A stretch of DNA of 64,000 nucleotides from Alisma plantago-aquatica (lineage: Eukaryota; Streptophyta; Magnoliopsida; Alismatales; Alismataceae), in assembly GCA_963693085.1 (NCBI GenBank), contig OY856411.1, positions 111,897,267 to 111,961,266 on the forward strand. Reading direction: 5' to 3'. Every line of letters begins with the position of its first letter. Within the stretch, counting starts at the first letter, position 1. This document shows, piece after piece, positions 24,901 through 37,216 of the stretch. A program made the translations under genes and the position numbers. Under the pieces are notes generated by a model. That model had not been told where the DNA came from, did not search any database, and saw only the letters and a list, made by a program, of their open reading frames with translations.

Positions 24901-27124
24901 AATGTGCATCAACACAAGGTTGAACCCTTCAATTGAGCTCCAATTGGGCCCAAACTTGACCCAAACGGTCTTGAGGTCATGTGGGTGGACCCCACATGGT
25001 CTTGAGACCGTTTGCCCAAGATTTTATCAAAGTCTAAGGTGATTTGATAGGGGTTGAACCATGATTGAACCACAAAACAGAATTTTGATTAAATTAATAA
25101 CTTATTTGCAATTGGGTCCTCAATTGGTCAAATTACTCAACCCTAGACCTTCAAACGGTCTTGGGTGATTGTCCTCTCGGTCTTGAGACCGTTTGGATGA
25201 GTTCCAAACGGTCTTGAGACCGTTTGCCCATCAAATTTTGGATTCTAGTGCAGATTCATCAAGGTCTGACCCCTTGAGTTGATGATCATGTCAATATTTA
25301 ATTGCAATGTAATTTGGTGTAATTATACCTTCAATTGGTCAAAAAATCTTGACCCCAGACCTCCAAACGGTCTTGGTTGATTGCCCTCGCGGTCTTGAGA
25401 CCGTTTGGTGACCCCCAAACGGTCTTGAGACCGTTTAAGTCAATCAACCCTAAAAATCCTAGTTAGGTCACCATAATTTCAGTACTGATTTCACCTAGGG
25501 TTAGCCCTAGTATTCACCCTTCAACTCTTAGCCCGTTTGGAATTAGACCATAAAACTTGGTGAGTTGTTAATTAACATAATTTTGAACAGTAATCTCATA
25601 CGGTCAACGCTTAGTAAACGACCTTACACGGTCTTGAGACCGTTTGCCCAAAAAGGCAATTTCAGACCGTTTGAAAAGCAGCAATTAATTTATTTAAAGT
25701 TGTGCCTTAAAAAGGTCATATCTCCCGATTCCTTTGGAGTTAGTCTCCCAAATTTTGAGGGTAATTAGCCTATATAATTAGGAACAGATTTATTATACGG
25801 TCCACGCTCGGTCAACGGGGCCAAACGGTCTTGAGACCGTTTGCCCTGTCACGGTCTCGAGACCGTTTGCTCACCTCGCGGTCTTGAGTCCGAGAGAGCA
25901 AACTGTTAGGACCGTTTAAGGAAAAGAAAAGCGGTGGGTTTTTCTTGGAAATCACGCCTTCATCTTCTAGCTCAAGAACAGTACAGATATCCCACGGGTT
26001 TGCTTGCAAAATAGCAGGGAAAAGTAGGGAAATACGAAGAGCTATCATTAAAACGCATATAAAGATGCACATAGTAAAGCATAGGTTTAGAGTTATAAAA
26101 CCCGCCTAAAGCTTGCTTCTTGAGCTCCAAGCTTTCAAGATCCAAGCTCTAATGGCGTCCTTGAGTTCCCACAGGTTGGCCAAGGTGAAAACTCCAAGGA
26201 AGGATGAAGAGAGATGGCTAGAAAGATAGGGTTTCGAGAATTAGCCATGAAGCTGACCTTGAATTCGAATTCTAACCATGGAATTAGGCAAGAAGAGGGG
26301 TTTAGACCTACCTTGCACCCCTTGGTCATCCTCCTTAGCTCCAAGGCAGTCCTTGGTCGTCTTTGGTGAAATGAAACAGTAAGGGAACGAAGGGTAAGTT
26401 CCCTTGCAACTAAGGGAAGGAGAGCTTATATACATGGGGTAGGATTTTCAACATTAGTTCATAAGTTGTCCATAATTCCAACTAGGTCCCTCCTTCTTTA
26501 CTTGATCGTCCCTTCCTATTTATTCTAAGGACAAACCTTCTCTTAAGGTCTTAGGAAAAGAAGGTAAAGGAGAGCAAGCTAATAATGAGGTACATACATA
26601 AAGAGATATTACACATATACCCTGATTATTCAATCACAAGGCATATTTCATAACTTGATAACTCAATTGAGGTGACTTCCTCATCATTTCTTCTCTAAAT
26701 GATGGCAAAAGTCTAAAAAGATACATTAGATGACATATTTCACAATTTGTATCCCTTAATTTGGGTAAATTGCATTTTACCCCAAATTAGGGTTTCAAGC
26801 CCTGGGATTGCTTCCACAGCTGCACCTTGGTGCTCTAGCTTGGGAAATCCCTCAAACTTCGCTAAAAGATTTCTCATGATGTCTCAACATCAGAGGAACA
26901 TCTCATCATGTGCAAATTGCAAGCTAACCCTTTTAACTGGGTAAATTGCACATAGGTCCCTGTATATCAAAACAATGCTACTACTTTAAATAAAAAGGAG
27001 CAAATACTGAGATATACGTTTCTGAGAAACTTAATTACATGCTCAGAGTTAATCACAAAGATTTAATTACATATTTAGGCAAAACACCTAGGGTTAACTC
27101 ATAACCCAGGTCAGGGATGTTACA
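21936..27124 (-). repeat. Array A LTR1 (left; 3' LTR in element sense)
   Basis: It begins TGTGGGCTCTGATC and ends GGGATGTTACA on the plus strand. Internal repeats are two copies of a ~55-bp unit (TTCGTCATCAGGAGG..., about 22820-22915), a 33-bp pair containing CTTGAATTAGGGTTTACT (23561-23623), and three copies of a 19-bp TACTTTCTCTCTCTAGAAG unit (about 23812-23860; four copies in LTR2 and LTR3). A candidate TATA box on the minus strand is at 26425-26432. The LTR is longer than the 4.84-kb interior. Small frames inside (23271, 24446, 25565, 25812, 26135) repeat in all LTRs and are not genes. Confidence 0.95.
24573..25892. repeat. Array of dispersed palindromes in the A LTR
   Basis: About 13 copies of a dyad centred on CGGTCTTGAGACCG lie here, for example at 24573, 24599, 24625, 24651, 24996, 25178, 25206, 25417, 25628, 25823 and 25851. 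The best form is AAACGGTCTTGAGACCGTTT, two 9-bp arms around TG. One copy (25851-25866) has a CG centre, making a perfect palindrome, GGTCTCGAGACC. The others have TTGAGA on this strand, never CAAGA. Half-copies (AAGACCGCGAGCC) continue left to 24392. As RNA each dyad would fold into a short stem. Equivalent arrays occur in LTR2 (34616-35935) and LTR3 (44659-45978). Confidence 0.9.
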
Positions 27125-27130
27125 AATTAT

Positions 27131-27140
27131 CCACCCCTTA
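27131..27140 (-). promoter_or_regulatory. Array A interior copy 1 polypurine tract
   Basis: TAAGGGGTGG on the minus strand, six bases before the LTR, is the expected plus-strand primer. The identical tract of copy 2 is at 37174-37183. Confidence 0.85.
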
Positions 27141-27173
27141 CAAGGATTTCGTCCCCGAAATCGATAAAACATA

Positions 27174-28958
27174 CTAAGAGAAAAGGGTAGGACACTTCCT
27201 TCTCATCTCATCCTCTAACTCCCAAGTGGCTTCTTCAACACCACGATGGTTCCAGAGGACTTTCACAAGACTTATATCTTTCTTCTTTAACTTTTTAATT
27301 CGTTTATCAAGGATTGACACTGGTCCCTCCTCATAGGATATGTCATCATTCAATTCTACCTCCATAGGTTGTAGAACTGACTCGGTGTCTGGGTGACATT
27401 TCTTCAACATAGAAATGTGAAACACAGGATGTAATCTCTGTAATTCTGGGGGAAGCTTTAGTTTATATGCTACCTTTCCAATCCGTTCAATGATTGGATA
27501 AGGCCCCATATATCTAGGAGCTAACTTCCCTTTCCTTCCAAAACGAAGGACCCCTTTCCAAGGTGAGACCTTAAGATACACTTTGTCTCCAACCTGGAAC
27601 TCTAAGGGTCTACGACGTTTGTCAGCATAAGATTTCTGCCTATCCTGAGCAGTCTTAATCTTATGTTGTATAACTTTAATCTTTTCTGTGGTTTGCTGCA
27701 CTAGGTCAGGACCTAACAACTGGTGCTCACCAGTCTCAAACCAACACAAGGGTGATCTACAACGTCTACCATATAAGGCTTCATAAGGTGCCATATCAAT
27801 ACTATGCTGATAGCTATTGTTATAGGCAAACTCTATCAAGCTTAGGTGTAGATCCCAACTTCCGGTGAACTGGAGAACACATGCTCGCAACAGGTCTTCT
27901 AAGGTTTGTATGGTCCTTTCCGACTGTCCATCAGTCTGTGGATGAAAGGTCGTACTAAATCTTAGCTTGGTGCCTAAGGCACTGTGCAACTGTTCCCAAA
28001 AACGACTTGTAAACTGAGGACCTCTGTCTGAAACTATCGTGACAGGAACTCTGTGCAAACGCACTATCTCTTGAACATACAACTCTGATAACCTTTCAGC
28101 AGAATAGGTTGTTTTGACAGGTAAGAAATGTGCTGTCTTAGTCAACCTATCAACAATTACCCAAATGGAATCATGTCCTTTGCTTGTCCTGGGTAGGCCA
28201 ACAACAAAGTCCATGGTCACATGGTCCCACTTCCACTGTGATATGGGTAAAGGTTGCATTGTCCCTGCAGGTTTCTGGTGTTCAGCTTTAACTTGCTGAC
28301 ACACAGGACACCTCAGAACAAACTCTACAACGTCCTTCTTCATCCCAGGCCACCAATACAGATCCTTCAAATTCCGATACATCTTGGTGCTCCCTGGATG
28401 CATAGCATACATGGAAGAATGGGCTTCTTCCAGGACTAACTTCCTTAAGTTGTCCACATCCGGCACTATCATTCTTCCATTATAACAAGCTACTTGATCT
28501 TTTGAGTCATGAAACCCATCTTGCTTCTCATTTCCATACTCAGATTTTATATGTTGAACTGCAGCATCACCTAGCTGTGCTTCTTTAATCTGCTCTCTTA
28601 GGGTAGGTTTAATATGCATCTCAGCTAACAAACCGGCTAGCAATGACACCTTCAACTGTACATTGTTTTGCCTTAAAGAGATAAGCATATCTCTCCTAGA
28701 GCATACTAAAGAGTTTAGTTGTGCTCTATTCATGGTTGATGTTGCGGATTTCCTACTCAAGGCATCTGCAACAACATTGGCCTTGCCTGGGTGGTAATCA
28801 ATTGTACAGTCGTAGTCCTTGATTAACTCCATCCAGCGACGTTGCCTCATGTTGAGCTCATGCTGAGAGAAGATATACTTAAGGTTTTTGTGGTCTGTGA
28901 AAATCTGGAATGTTTCTCCGTAGAGATAATGCCTCCAGATCTTCAAAGCATGAACCAC
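27174..28958 (-). pseudogene. pol: Array A copy 1 RNase H-integrase-chromodomain segment of pol
   Basis: This is the C-terminal third of the polyprotein, open for 594 codons. Residues 1-70 are the end of RNase H ([27 protein letters not shown]). The integrase zinc-binding HHCC motif is at H180, H187, C217 and C220. The catalytic D-D-E residues are D250 (VTMDF), D311 (VSDRGPQF) and E347 (GQSERT). Residues about 541-594 ([29 protein letters not shown]) are the chromodomain typical of Tekay-type chromoviruses, thought to guide integration to heterochromatin. The stated start is only the first Met. The true frame enters from the RT segment upstream, but a one-base expansion of a T run (29022-29026) separates them, so this part is not translated with the rest. 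Confidence 0.95.
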
Positions 28959-29004
28959 AGCTGCTAACTCTAGATCGTGTGTCGGATAATTCTCCTCGTG
29001 TTTC

Positions 29005-30813
29005 TTAAGCTGTCGGAAAGCAAAAAGAAATCACTTGTTTATCCTGCATCAACACACATCCAAGCCCATTCTTGGAAGCATCACAGAAAACTACATATCC
29101 TTTTCCTTGTTCAGGTAGCACTAACACAGGTGCACTTGTCAACTTCTCCTTCAGTAACTGGAAAGATTGTTGACACTTATCACTCCAAGAAAAAGGAACA
29201 TCTTTTCGGGTTAACTTGGTCAAAGGTAAAGCTATAGAACTAAAGTTCTTAATGAACCTTCGATAATAGCCAGCTAACCCCAAGAAACTTCGAATCTCCG
29301 TCGGTGTCTTCGGTTGTTCCCATTGTAGAACAGATTCTACCTTTGTAGGGTCAACACGAATTCCCGAGGCGGATATCACATGTCCAAGAAAATATACCTC
29401 CGGCAGCCAGAACTCACACTTGCTAAACTTAGCATACAGCTTATGTTCTCTTAGCAAGGTCAAAGCTTGGCGAAGATGCTGCTCATGGTGCTGGGCATCC
29501 TTACTATAAATCAGTATGTCATCTATGAAGACGACAACACACTGATCAAGGAAAGGTCGAAAAACTCTATTCATGAGTTCCATAAATGCAGCTGGTGCAT
29601 TGGTTAGTCCAAACGACATAACCGTGAACTCATAGTGACCATATCTTGTCCTAAAGGTAGACTTGGATATGTCACTATCCTTAATACGGAGTTGGTGATA
29701 TCCAGACCTCAAGTCTATCTTTGAAAAGACTGTTGCACCACGTAACTGGTCAAAGAGATCATCAATCCTCGGCAGAGGATACTTATTCTTTATTGTTACT
29801 TTATTGAGTTGTCTATAGTCGATGCACAACCGCATTGACCCATCTTTCTTTTTAACAAACAAGACCGGAGCACCCCAAGGTGAAGTACTCGGTCGGATAA
29901 AACCTCTCTCAAGTAGCTCTTGAAGCTGTTTCTTGAGTTCTGCCATCTCGGCAGGAGCCATTCTATACGGAGTTTGAGCTATGGGTTTCGTATCTGGAAT
30001 CAGATTGATTTCAAAATCAATCTCCCGAGGTGGTGGTATACCAGGAAGTTCTTCAGGAAACACATCTTCGAATTCCCTGACTATAGGAACTTCAGTAGGA
30101 TTAGAACTTTCCTTGGTAACATCTACCACATGGGCTAAGAATGCATAACATCCTTGCCTCAACAGCTTATCAGCAACCATAGCTGATACAAGACAGGTGG
30201 GCAGAATCTTTCTTTCGCCTTGAAAGATCCATGTGTTGCTTTCATCAGCAAACACAGCCAACTTGGACTCACAATCCAAGACAACTCTATACCTTTCTAA
30301 GGTATCCATCCCGAGGATTATATCAAATCCCTGCATATCAAGTGGTATAAGATCCACTTGAATGCGATGGTCAGAAAAGAAGAGGATGCAGGGAGAACAT
30401 ACCTCCTGCAAAACGGCAGACCCACTCAACGGAGTCTCTAACAACAAACTATCTGCTCTATGACTAACAGTCACATTATAGTTACAAATCACTTCACGAG
30501 TGATGAAAGAGTGTGTAGCACCTGGATCAATCAGAACGGATACAACACAGGATATAGACATATCAGAATATAAAAGTTTCATCTGACCTGCCACTACCCG
30601 TGGATTGACCACTGCCTCAGGTGGGTTCATAGCATAGAACCTCGCAGTCTCCTGGTGTTGAGGTGGTGATGATGATCCAGCTTGAGACGCTTGTCCACGT
30701 CCTCGAGCTGCTCCTTGATGTTGTCTATTCTGAGATCCCTGTTGATTCTGTCTTGGGGTTTGTTGTGTCATACCGACAGGCCTAGAACGGCAATCCTTCA
30801 TCAAGTGTCCCAC
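29005..30813 (-). pseudogene. pol: Array A copy 1 protease-reverse transcriptase segment of pol
   Basis: The open run has 602 codons. The gag zinc knuckle ([14 protein letters not shown]) straddles its beginning near 30796-30837. The aspartic protease active site is D96-P97-G98 in [11 protein letters not shown]. Reverse transcriptase motifs follow: [20 protein letters not shown] (311-333), [12 protein letters not shown] (catalytic D367), and [10 protein letters not shown] with catalytic D431 and D432. RNase H begins at [12 protein letters not shown]. The segment ends out of frame shortly after the T-run expansion at 29022-29026. It shares its frame with gag, which is the usual single gag-pol layout of plant chromoviruses. 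A TAG at 30841-30843 lies just upstream of the knuckle. Confidence 0.95.
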
Positions 30814-31026
30814 CTTACCACAGTTGTAGCAACTCTTCTCCTATTGCTGTGGTATGGGTGGTCCAGTAACTGACACTGATGCAGAACTGTGCGTCCCTTG
30901 AAGCGGTTGACTCCGCCCTCTACCTCTGCATGGTGTCCATTGAGTTTGAAAACTCGATCTGGGTGGTGGAGGGTTAGGTGCAGAGAATCTAGGTTTCTTG
31001 GAATCCCTAGATGAAGAACCCTGGAA

Positions 31027-31830
31027 CTATGGATATCTTTTATGGGTTTGTCTTTTCTCAACCACAGATCTCTCTATCCTTCGGACTGACTCAACGAAGG
31101 TAGAGAATCTCTCTCTGTTTTCTAAGGCAGACACAGGGGTTGACATATCAGAATTCAAACCCTTTTCGAATCTTCTGATTCTTTCCTCATCCGTAGCAGC
31201 CATGTGCGGACAGAACCGAAACAACTCCATAAACTTAGCTTCATACTCACTAATGTTCATCATACCCTGCCTTAGTTTCTCAAACTGAGAGATCTTCTCA
31301 TCTAGGAAGGTCTTTGGAAAATATCTATTGATAAATTCCCGACGAAACTCTTCCCATGAGAACTCTACTCCAGGTCTCTTCTGCTCTTCCATGTTCCACC
31401 AGTGACCAGCACTGCCCTTGAGAAGATAGACAGCATGTCTAACCTTCTCAGCTTCCGGAATCATAAGAATCCTGAAAGCCTTCTCCAACTCTGTCAACCA
31501 TAAGTCATCATCTGCAGGGTCGGCAGTTCCGAAGTACTCGGTAGCTCCGACACGACGAAGTCGTTCGAACGTCTTACCGATACCTTGTGCTTCAGGCTGG
31601 ACAGGTGCCCTAGGTGCAGGAATGGGCATCCTATCGGTTATATGTGTCATGGCAGTCATAAACTGCCCGAACATCGTCTGTACAACTGGATCACTCATGT
31701 CAGCTGGGTCGAACTGGGGTGGCTCTCTTGGCGACTCAGGTGCAGGTTGTTCTATTCTCGGAATTCTTGCACCGCCTCGAGGTGCACTAGCACTACTCTC
31801 TGCCAAGTGCTCATCACGATGTTCCGACAT
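31027..31830 (-). pseudogene. gag: Array A copy 1 gag, N-terminal part, ending at a TAG
   Basis: The ATG at 31830 is 116 bp downstream of the PBS and is the only good start. The first 75 residues are a disordered Pro/Ala/Glu-rich leader. The capsid-type gag domain follows from about residue 85 to 250, with FGTADPADDDLWLTELEKAF, GSAGHWW, SWEEFRREFINRYFP and the ISEYEAKFMEL motif common to plant Ty3/gypsy gag. The run of 267 codons stops at TAG (31027-31029). The same frame continues as a basic, Pro/Ser-rich linker to a second TAG at 30841 and then into the zinc knuckle. The two nonsense codons would stop Gag before its nucleic-acid-binding part. Confidence 0.94.
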
Positions 31831-31945
31831 TCTTATGTATCTTCTTCTCCTGAGGAGCAGAAGATTCTATTAGATGAGAAAGGAGTACTAAAGGTAGACT
31901 CGACATCCTAAGTCCTATGCCTCTGTAGACTCAACTGAACCTGGA

Positions 31946-31957
31946 GCTCTGATACCA
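31946..31957 (-). promoter_or_regulatory. Array A copy 1 primer-binding site (initiator tRNA-Met)
   Basis: On the minus strand TGGTATCAGAGC lies five bases after the LTR end, an exact match to the plant tRNA-iMet PBS. The copy 2 site is at 41989-42000. Confidence 0.95.
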
Positions 31958-31962
31958 CTAGT

Positions 31963-34900
31963 TGTGGGCTCTGATCTCCAAACCATAACATAAACACGAT
32001 TAAAACTTAGCGGAAGCGAATCGGTAATCAGCGGAAGACAAAAATCACGGGAAATTAAAACTTTTTGAGATAAGAACTTGGATCCATAAAAGCTTCTTTC
32101 ATAAAGAGAGGTAACTGTTTACATCTCAGGATAATTACTCCTTGAGTAATTATATACATCAAGATACAAAATCTCAAGATCACATAACACAAGACTCCAA
32201 GACCTGAGAGTACAGAGGACACATAGGACTGACTCTAACTACACCACATGGCAGGACAAATCTCCACCTGAGATTACTGCTGCCCCTGATGCTGCTGCTG
32301 CTGAGACTGGTCAGTTGTAGGCTGGTTCCTTCGTCTCCGACGTCCACCTAAAAAGTTGAAGCCTACGGGGTGAGACAATTATACATAATTGTCCCAGCGA
32401 GAGTTATAACTCTTCGCCAGAAGCTTTATTATAACATCAAAGATTATTTTAAACAGTAAAGCCTTCAAAGCATTCTATAACAGTTGCAGGTATAACAAGA
32501 TCTCTACAATTTAGGAGATATGGAGAATACCAACATTATTGCAATGTAACATCAATCAACTAGCTTGGAGTCATCTCTAACAAGTTATACTACATGGTTG
32601 ATTATGTTTTACAAACAACATTATGCCCTATGGAGATGAGGCTTACCACTCATACTCCAACTGATCGCTGAGAAGCCGCATCAGTATCATACATAGGTCA
32701 TTAAGAGAGCCGGATTCTCATGACCTTCACCTTCCTCAGTCAGTAAGAGGATCACTTGTAGGACATCTCGTGTCTCTACTACTATAGCTCACCAGGGTAA
32801 ACTGGTCCTTCGCTATTCTAGAGTCACAGTGGCGTTCTGTACTCTCTTCGTCATCAGGAGGTTTCATATTTACCTACCACTGATACGGATATCTGTGCTT
32901 TCTTCGTCATCAGGAGGTTTCATGTTTACCTACCACTGATACGGTATGGAACTATAGTGAAGGATGGATGGATTCCACATCTACATCACTTTCCTACACT
33001 AGGATGTAAGGTTCTACACATCCATGTACCCCACATACTCAAAAGTATGTGCTCCAGGAGTTCCCTGAGGAAAACTTGTTTCACCATCATTTAATTTCTG
33101 ACAATGATGGATCTATGATCAGGGCTCTACATTATACTTGATTAGTTAGGTACATTCAGTATTCTTTAACATCATACATTGTTCTGCAAACAATAACAAT
33201 AGCATAGCAGCTATAAAAGAAGAATACTAAATGTAACAGGCCTAACTCATATCAATCATCATTTCTCATTATCCTCATCACAAGTCATCTCTAAGGCATG
33301 ACTTTGATGGTATTCATGGCTCTCATAGCCCATTATCAGCATAGGATGCCACTGGCAAGGCATCAGATTACTTTACTTATTCATAAGGCTAACAACATGC
33401 CTTTAATGAATATAACATCAACATCCATACCTGGATATGATTACCTTCATATCAGAACCTGCATGGTTAATACATCTGATAAAGGTACAACAATAAGGAA
33501 TGTACTTCCCACTCTTGTCATAAGATTTAAATCTTTAATTTAAATCAAAAAGAGTTTATTGCTCAAAAGCATGCCATTACCCTTGAATTAGGGTTTACTA
33601 TTCACATTACATGTCATCACCCTTGAATTAGGGTTTACTATTCACATCAAGGTGAATTAAACTCATAACATCATCATGTATGAGTAACATCTTCATTGAT
33701 GCTCTTAGATTAGTTAAAGGTTCATCATTTATTATAATTAGGGTTTCTATGACCTCACACAGGTGGATCATACCCTAATTATACTCACTCATGTGCATTG
33801 GAGATGCTTTAGTCGAGTTTCCACTTAAAAAGGGTACTTTCTCTTTCTAGAAGTACTTTCTCTCTCTAGAAGTACTTTCTCTCTCTAGAAGTACTTTCTC
33901 TCTCATCATAATGTTAGGTGATGTCAACATCACTCTAAAATAGGTTGGATTGAGTCATCATAGGCTAACATAGCCAAATGCATCACCATTATGTGATTAG
34001 AGTTACTTTCTCTCTCTAGGATACTTTCTCTCTCTAGAGTACTCTCTCTCTCATCATACTAATGGTTGATGATAACATTAGACTAGATCAAGTTAGATAG
34101 AGTCATTATGACTAAAAGCATCATTCTCATGTAATTAGGGTTTGAATTGAGCAAGGTATAACTTAATTGACCCTTCAGGGGTATTTTGGTAATTCACCCC
34201 ATTGATCATCATCATGGTCAAAAACCTTAGTCAAATAATCCCTTACTATCCTAAATTATCATTAGGGTTTGATTTGGGCAACATTGAACCATTTACATCA
34301 TCAAATGATTGAATGAGGTCAACCTTGAATCACATTGATTGCTTTCAATCATTAATCATCAATTGGGTTGAGATTGGTTGAAAGTGTTGACCGTTTGCCC
34401 ACTTTGACTTTCCAAGACCGCGAGCCTCTTTCTAGCTCCAAGACCGCGAGCCCCCTTAGGCTTCAAGACCACGAGCCTCTTCAAGGGTTCAAGACCGCGA
34501 AGCCTCCCATTGGTTCAAATTAATGTCGAGACCGCGAAGACCAATTTGAGTTGAGTCCGTGAGGATCATGAAGACCGTTTGCCCTTCTTTGACCTCAGAA
34601 CCGCGAGGCCCTTCGCGGTCTTGAGACCGTGAGCCTCCTCTCGGTCTTGAGACCGTGAGCCCCCTCACGATCTTGAGACCGCGAGCCCTCTCACGGTCTT
34701 GAGACCGCGAGGCTCTCATGGTCTCAGCCGCTTGGTCCTTCAACAAGGCTCAAAGATGCAACCGATAATGTCAACCCATATTGAAGCCCTCAAATGGTCA
34801 AAGCTATGTTGACCACTTATGGATTTAGTCAATTAAGATTATTATTTATCACTTGGTCATTCAATTGACCCATAATGGTTAACCAATTATGGTTGAAATC

Positions 34901-37167
34901 GATTCAATTAGGGTCTATCAATGTTCACCCATCAACACTCAACAATGTGCATCAACACAAGGTTGAACCCTTCAATTGAGCTCCAATTGGGCCCAAACTT
35001 GACCCAAACGGTCTTGAGGTCATGTGGGTGGACCCCACATGGTCTTGAGACCGTTTGCCCAAGATTTTATCAAAGTCTAAGGTGATTTGATAGGGGTTGA
35101 ACCATGATTGAACCACAAAACAGAATTTTGATTAAATTAATAACTTATTTGCAATTGGGTCCTCAATTGGTCAAATTACTCAACCCTAGACCTTCAAACG
35201 GTCTTGGGTGATTGTCCTCTCGGTCTTGAGACCGTTTGGATGAGTTCCAAACGGTCTTGAGACCGTTTGCCCATCAAATTTTGGATTCTAGTGCAGATTC
35301 ATCAAGGTCTGACCCCTTGAGTTGATGATCATGTCAATATTTAATTGCAATGTAATTTGGTGTAATTATACCTTCAATTGGTCAAAAAATCTTGACCCCA
35401 GACCTCCAAACGGTCTTGGTTGATTGCCCTCGCGGTCTTGAGACCGTTTGGTGACCCCCAAACGGTCTTGAGACCGTTTAAGTCAATCAACCCTAAAAAT
35501 CCTAGTTAGGTCACCATAATTTCAGTACTGATTTCACCTAGGGTTAGCCCTAGTATTCACCCTTCAACTCTTAGCCCGTTTGGAATTAGACCATAAAACT
35601 TGGTGAGTTGTTAATTAACATAATTTTGAACAGTAATCTCATACGGTCAACGCTTAGTAAACGACCTTACACGGTCTTGAGACCGTTTGCCCAAAAAGGC
35701 AATTTCAGACCGTTTGAAAAGCAGCAATTAATTTATTTAAAGTTGTGCCTTAAAAAGGTCATATCTCCCGATTCCTTTGGAGTTAGTCTCCCAAATTTTG
35801 AGGGTAATTAGCCTATATAATTAGGAACAGATTTATTATACGGTCCACGCTCGGTCAACGGGGCCAAACGGTCTTGAGACCGTTTGCCCTGTCACGGTCT
35901 CGAGACCGTTTGCTCACCTCGCGGTCTTGAGTCCGAGAGAGCAAACTGTTAGGACCGTTTAAGGAAAAGAAAAGCGGTGGGTTTTTCTTGGAAATCACGC
36001 CTTCATCTTCTAGCTCAAGAACAGTACAGATATCCCACGGGTTTGCTTGCAAAATAGCAGGGAAAAGTAGGGAAATACGAAGAGCTATCATTAAAACGCA
36101 TATAAAGATGCACATAGTAAAGCATAGGTTTAGAGTTATAAAACCCGCCTAAAGCTTGCTTCTTGAGCTCCAAGCTTTCAAGATCCAAGCTCTAATGGCG
36201 TCCTTGAGTTCCCACAGGTTGGCCAAGGTGAAAACTCCAAGGAAGGATGAAGAGAGATGGCTAGAAAGATAGGGTTTCGAGAATTAGCCATGAAGCTGAC
36301 CTTGAATTCGAATTCTAACCATGGAATTAGGCAAGAAGAGGGGTTTAGACCTACCTTGCACCCCTTGGTCATCCTCCTTAGCTCCAAGGCAGTCCTTGGT
36401 CGTCTTTGGTGAAATGAAACAGTAAGGGAACGAAGGGTAAGTTCCCTTGCAACTAAGGGAAGGAGAGCTTATATACATGGGGTAGGATTTTCAACATTAG
36501 TTCATAAGTTGTCCATAATTCCAACTAGGTCCCTCCTTCTTTACTTGATCGTCCCTTCCTATTTATTCTAAGGACAAACCTTCTCTTAAGGTCTTAGGAA
36601 AAGAAGGTAAAGGAGAGCAAGCTAATAATGAGGTACATACATAAAGAGATATTACACATATACCCTGATTATTCAATCACAAGGCATATTTCATAACTTG
36701 ATAACTCAATTGAGGTGACTTCCTCATCATTTCTTCTCTAAATGATGGCAAAAGTCTAAAAAGATACATTAGATGACATATTTCACAATTTGTATCCCTT
36801 AATTTGGGTAAATTGCATTTTACCCCAAATTAGGGTTTCAAGCCCTGGGATTGCTTCCACAGCTGCACCTTGGTGCTCTAGCTTGGGAAATCCCTCAAAC
36901 TTCGCTAAAAGATTTCTCATGATGTCTCAACATCAGAGGAACATCTCATCATGTGCAAATTGCAAGCTAACCCTTTTAACTGGGTAAATTGCACATAGGT
37001 CCCTGTATATCAAAACAATGCTACTACTTTAAATAAAAAGGAGCAAATACTGAGATATACGTTTCTGAGAAACTTAATTACATGCTCAGAGTTAATCACA
37101 AAGATTTAATTACATATTTAGGCAAAACACCTAGGGTTAACTCATAACCCAGGTCAGGGATGTTACA
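31963..37167 (-). repeat. Array A LTR2 (middle, mosaic of LTR3 and LTR1)
   Basis: From 31963 to at least 34254 every site I found distinguishing LTR1 from LTR3 has the LTR3 state, including the 3-bp deletion near 33486 and four 19-bp repeat units. From 34447 to 37167 every distinguishing site has the LTR1 state. The switch lies between 34254 and 34447, where all three LTRs are identical. One private difference was seen (T at 33845). It has no flanking target-site duplication, being bordered by PBS and purine tract of two interiors. Confidence 0.95.
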
Positions 37168-37216
37168 AATTATCCACCCCTTACAAGGATTTCGTCCCCG
37201 AAATCGATAAAACATA

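Noticed and set aside
29022..29026. Programmed frameshift in the A pol T run
   Set aside because: It falls inside the RNase H region, not at a gag/pol or protease boundary, and the upstream gag already has stops.
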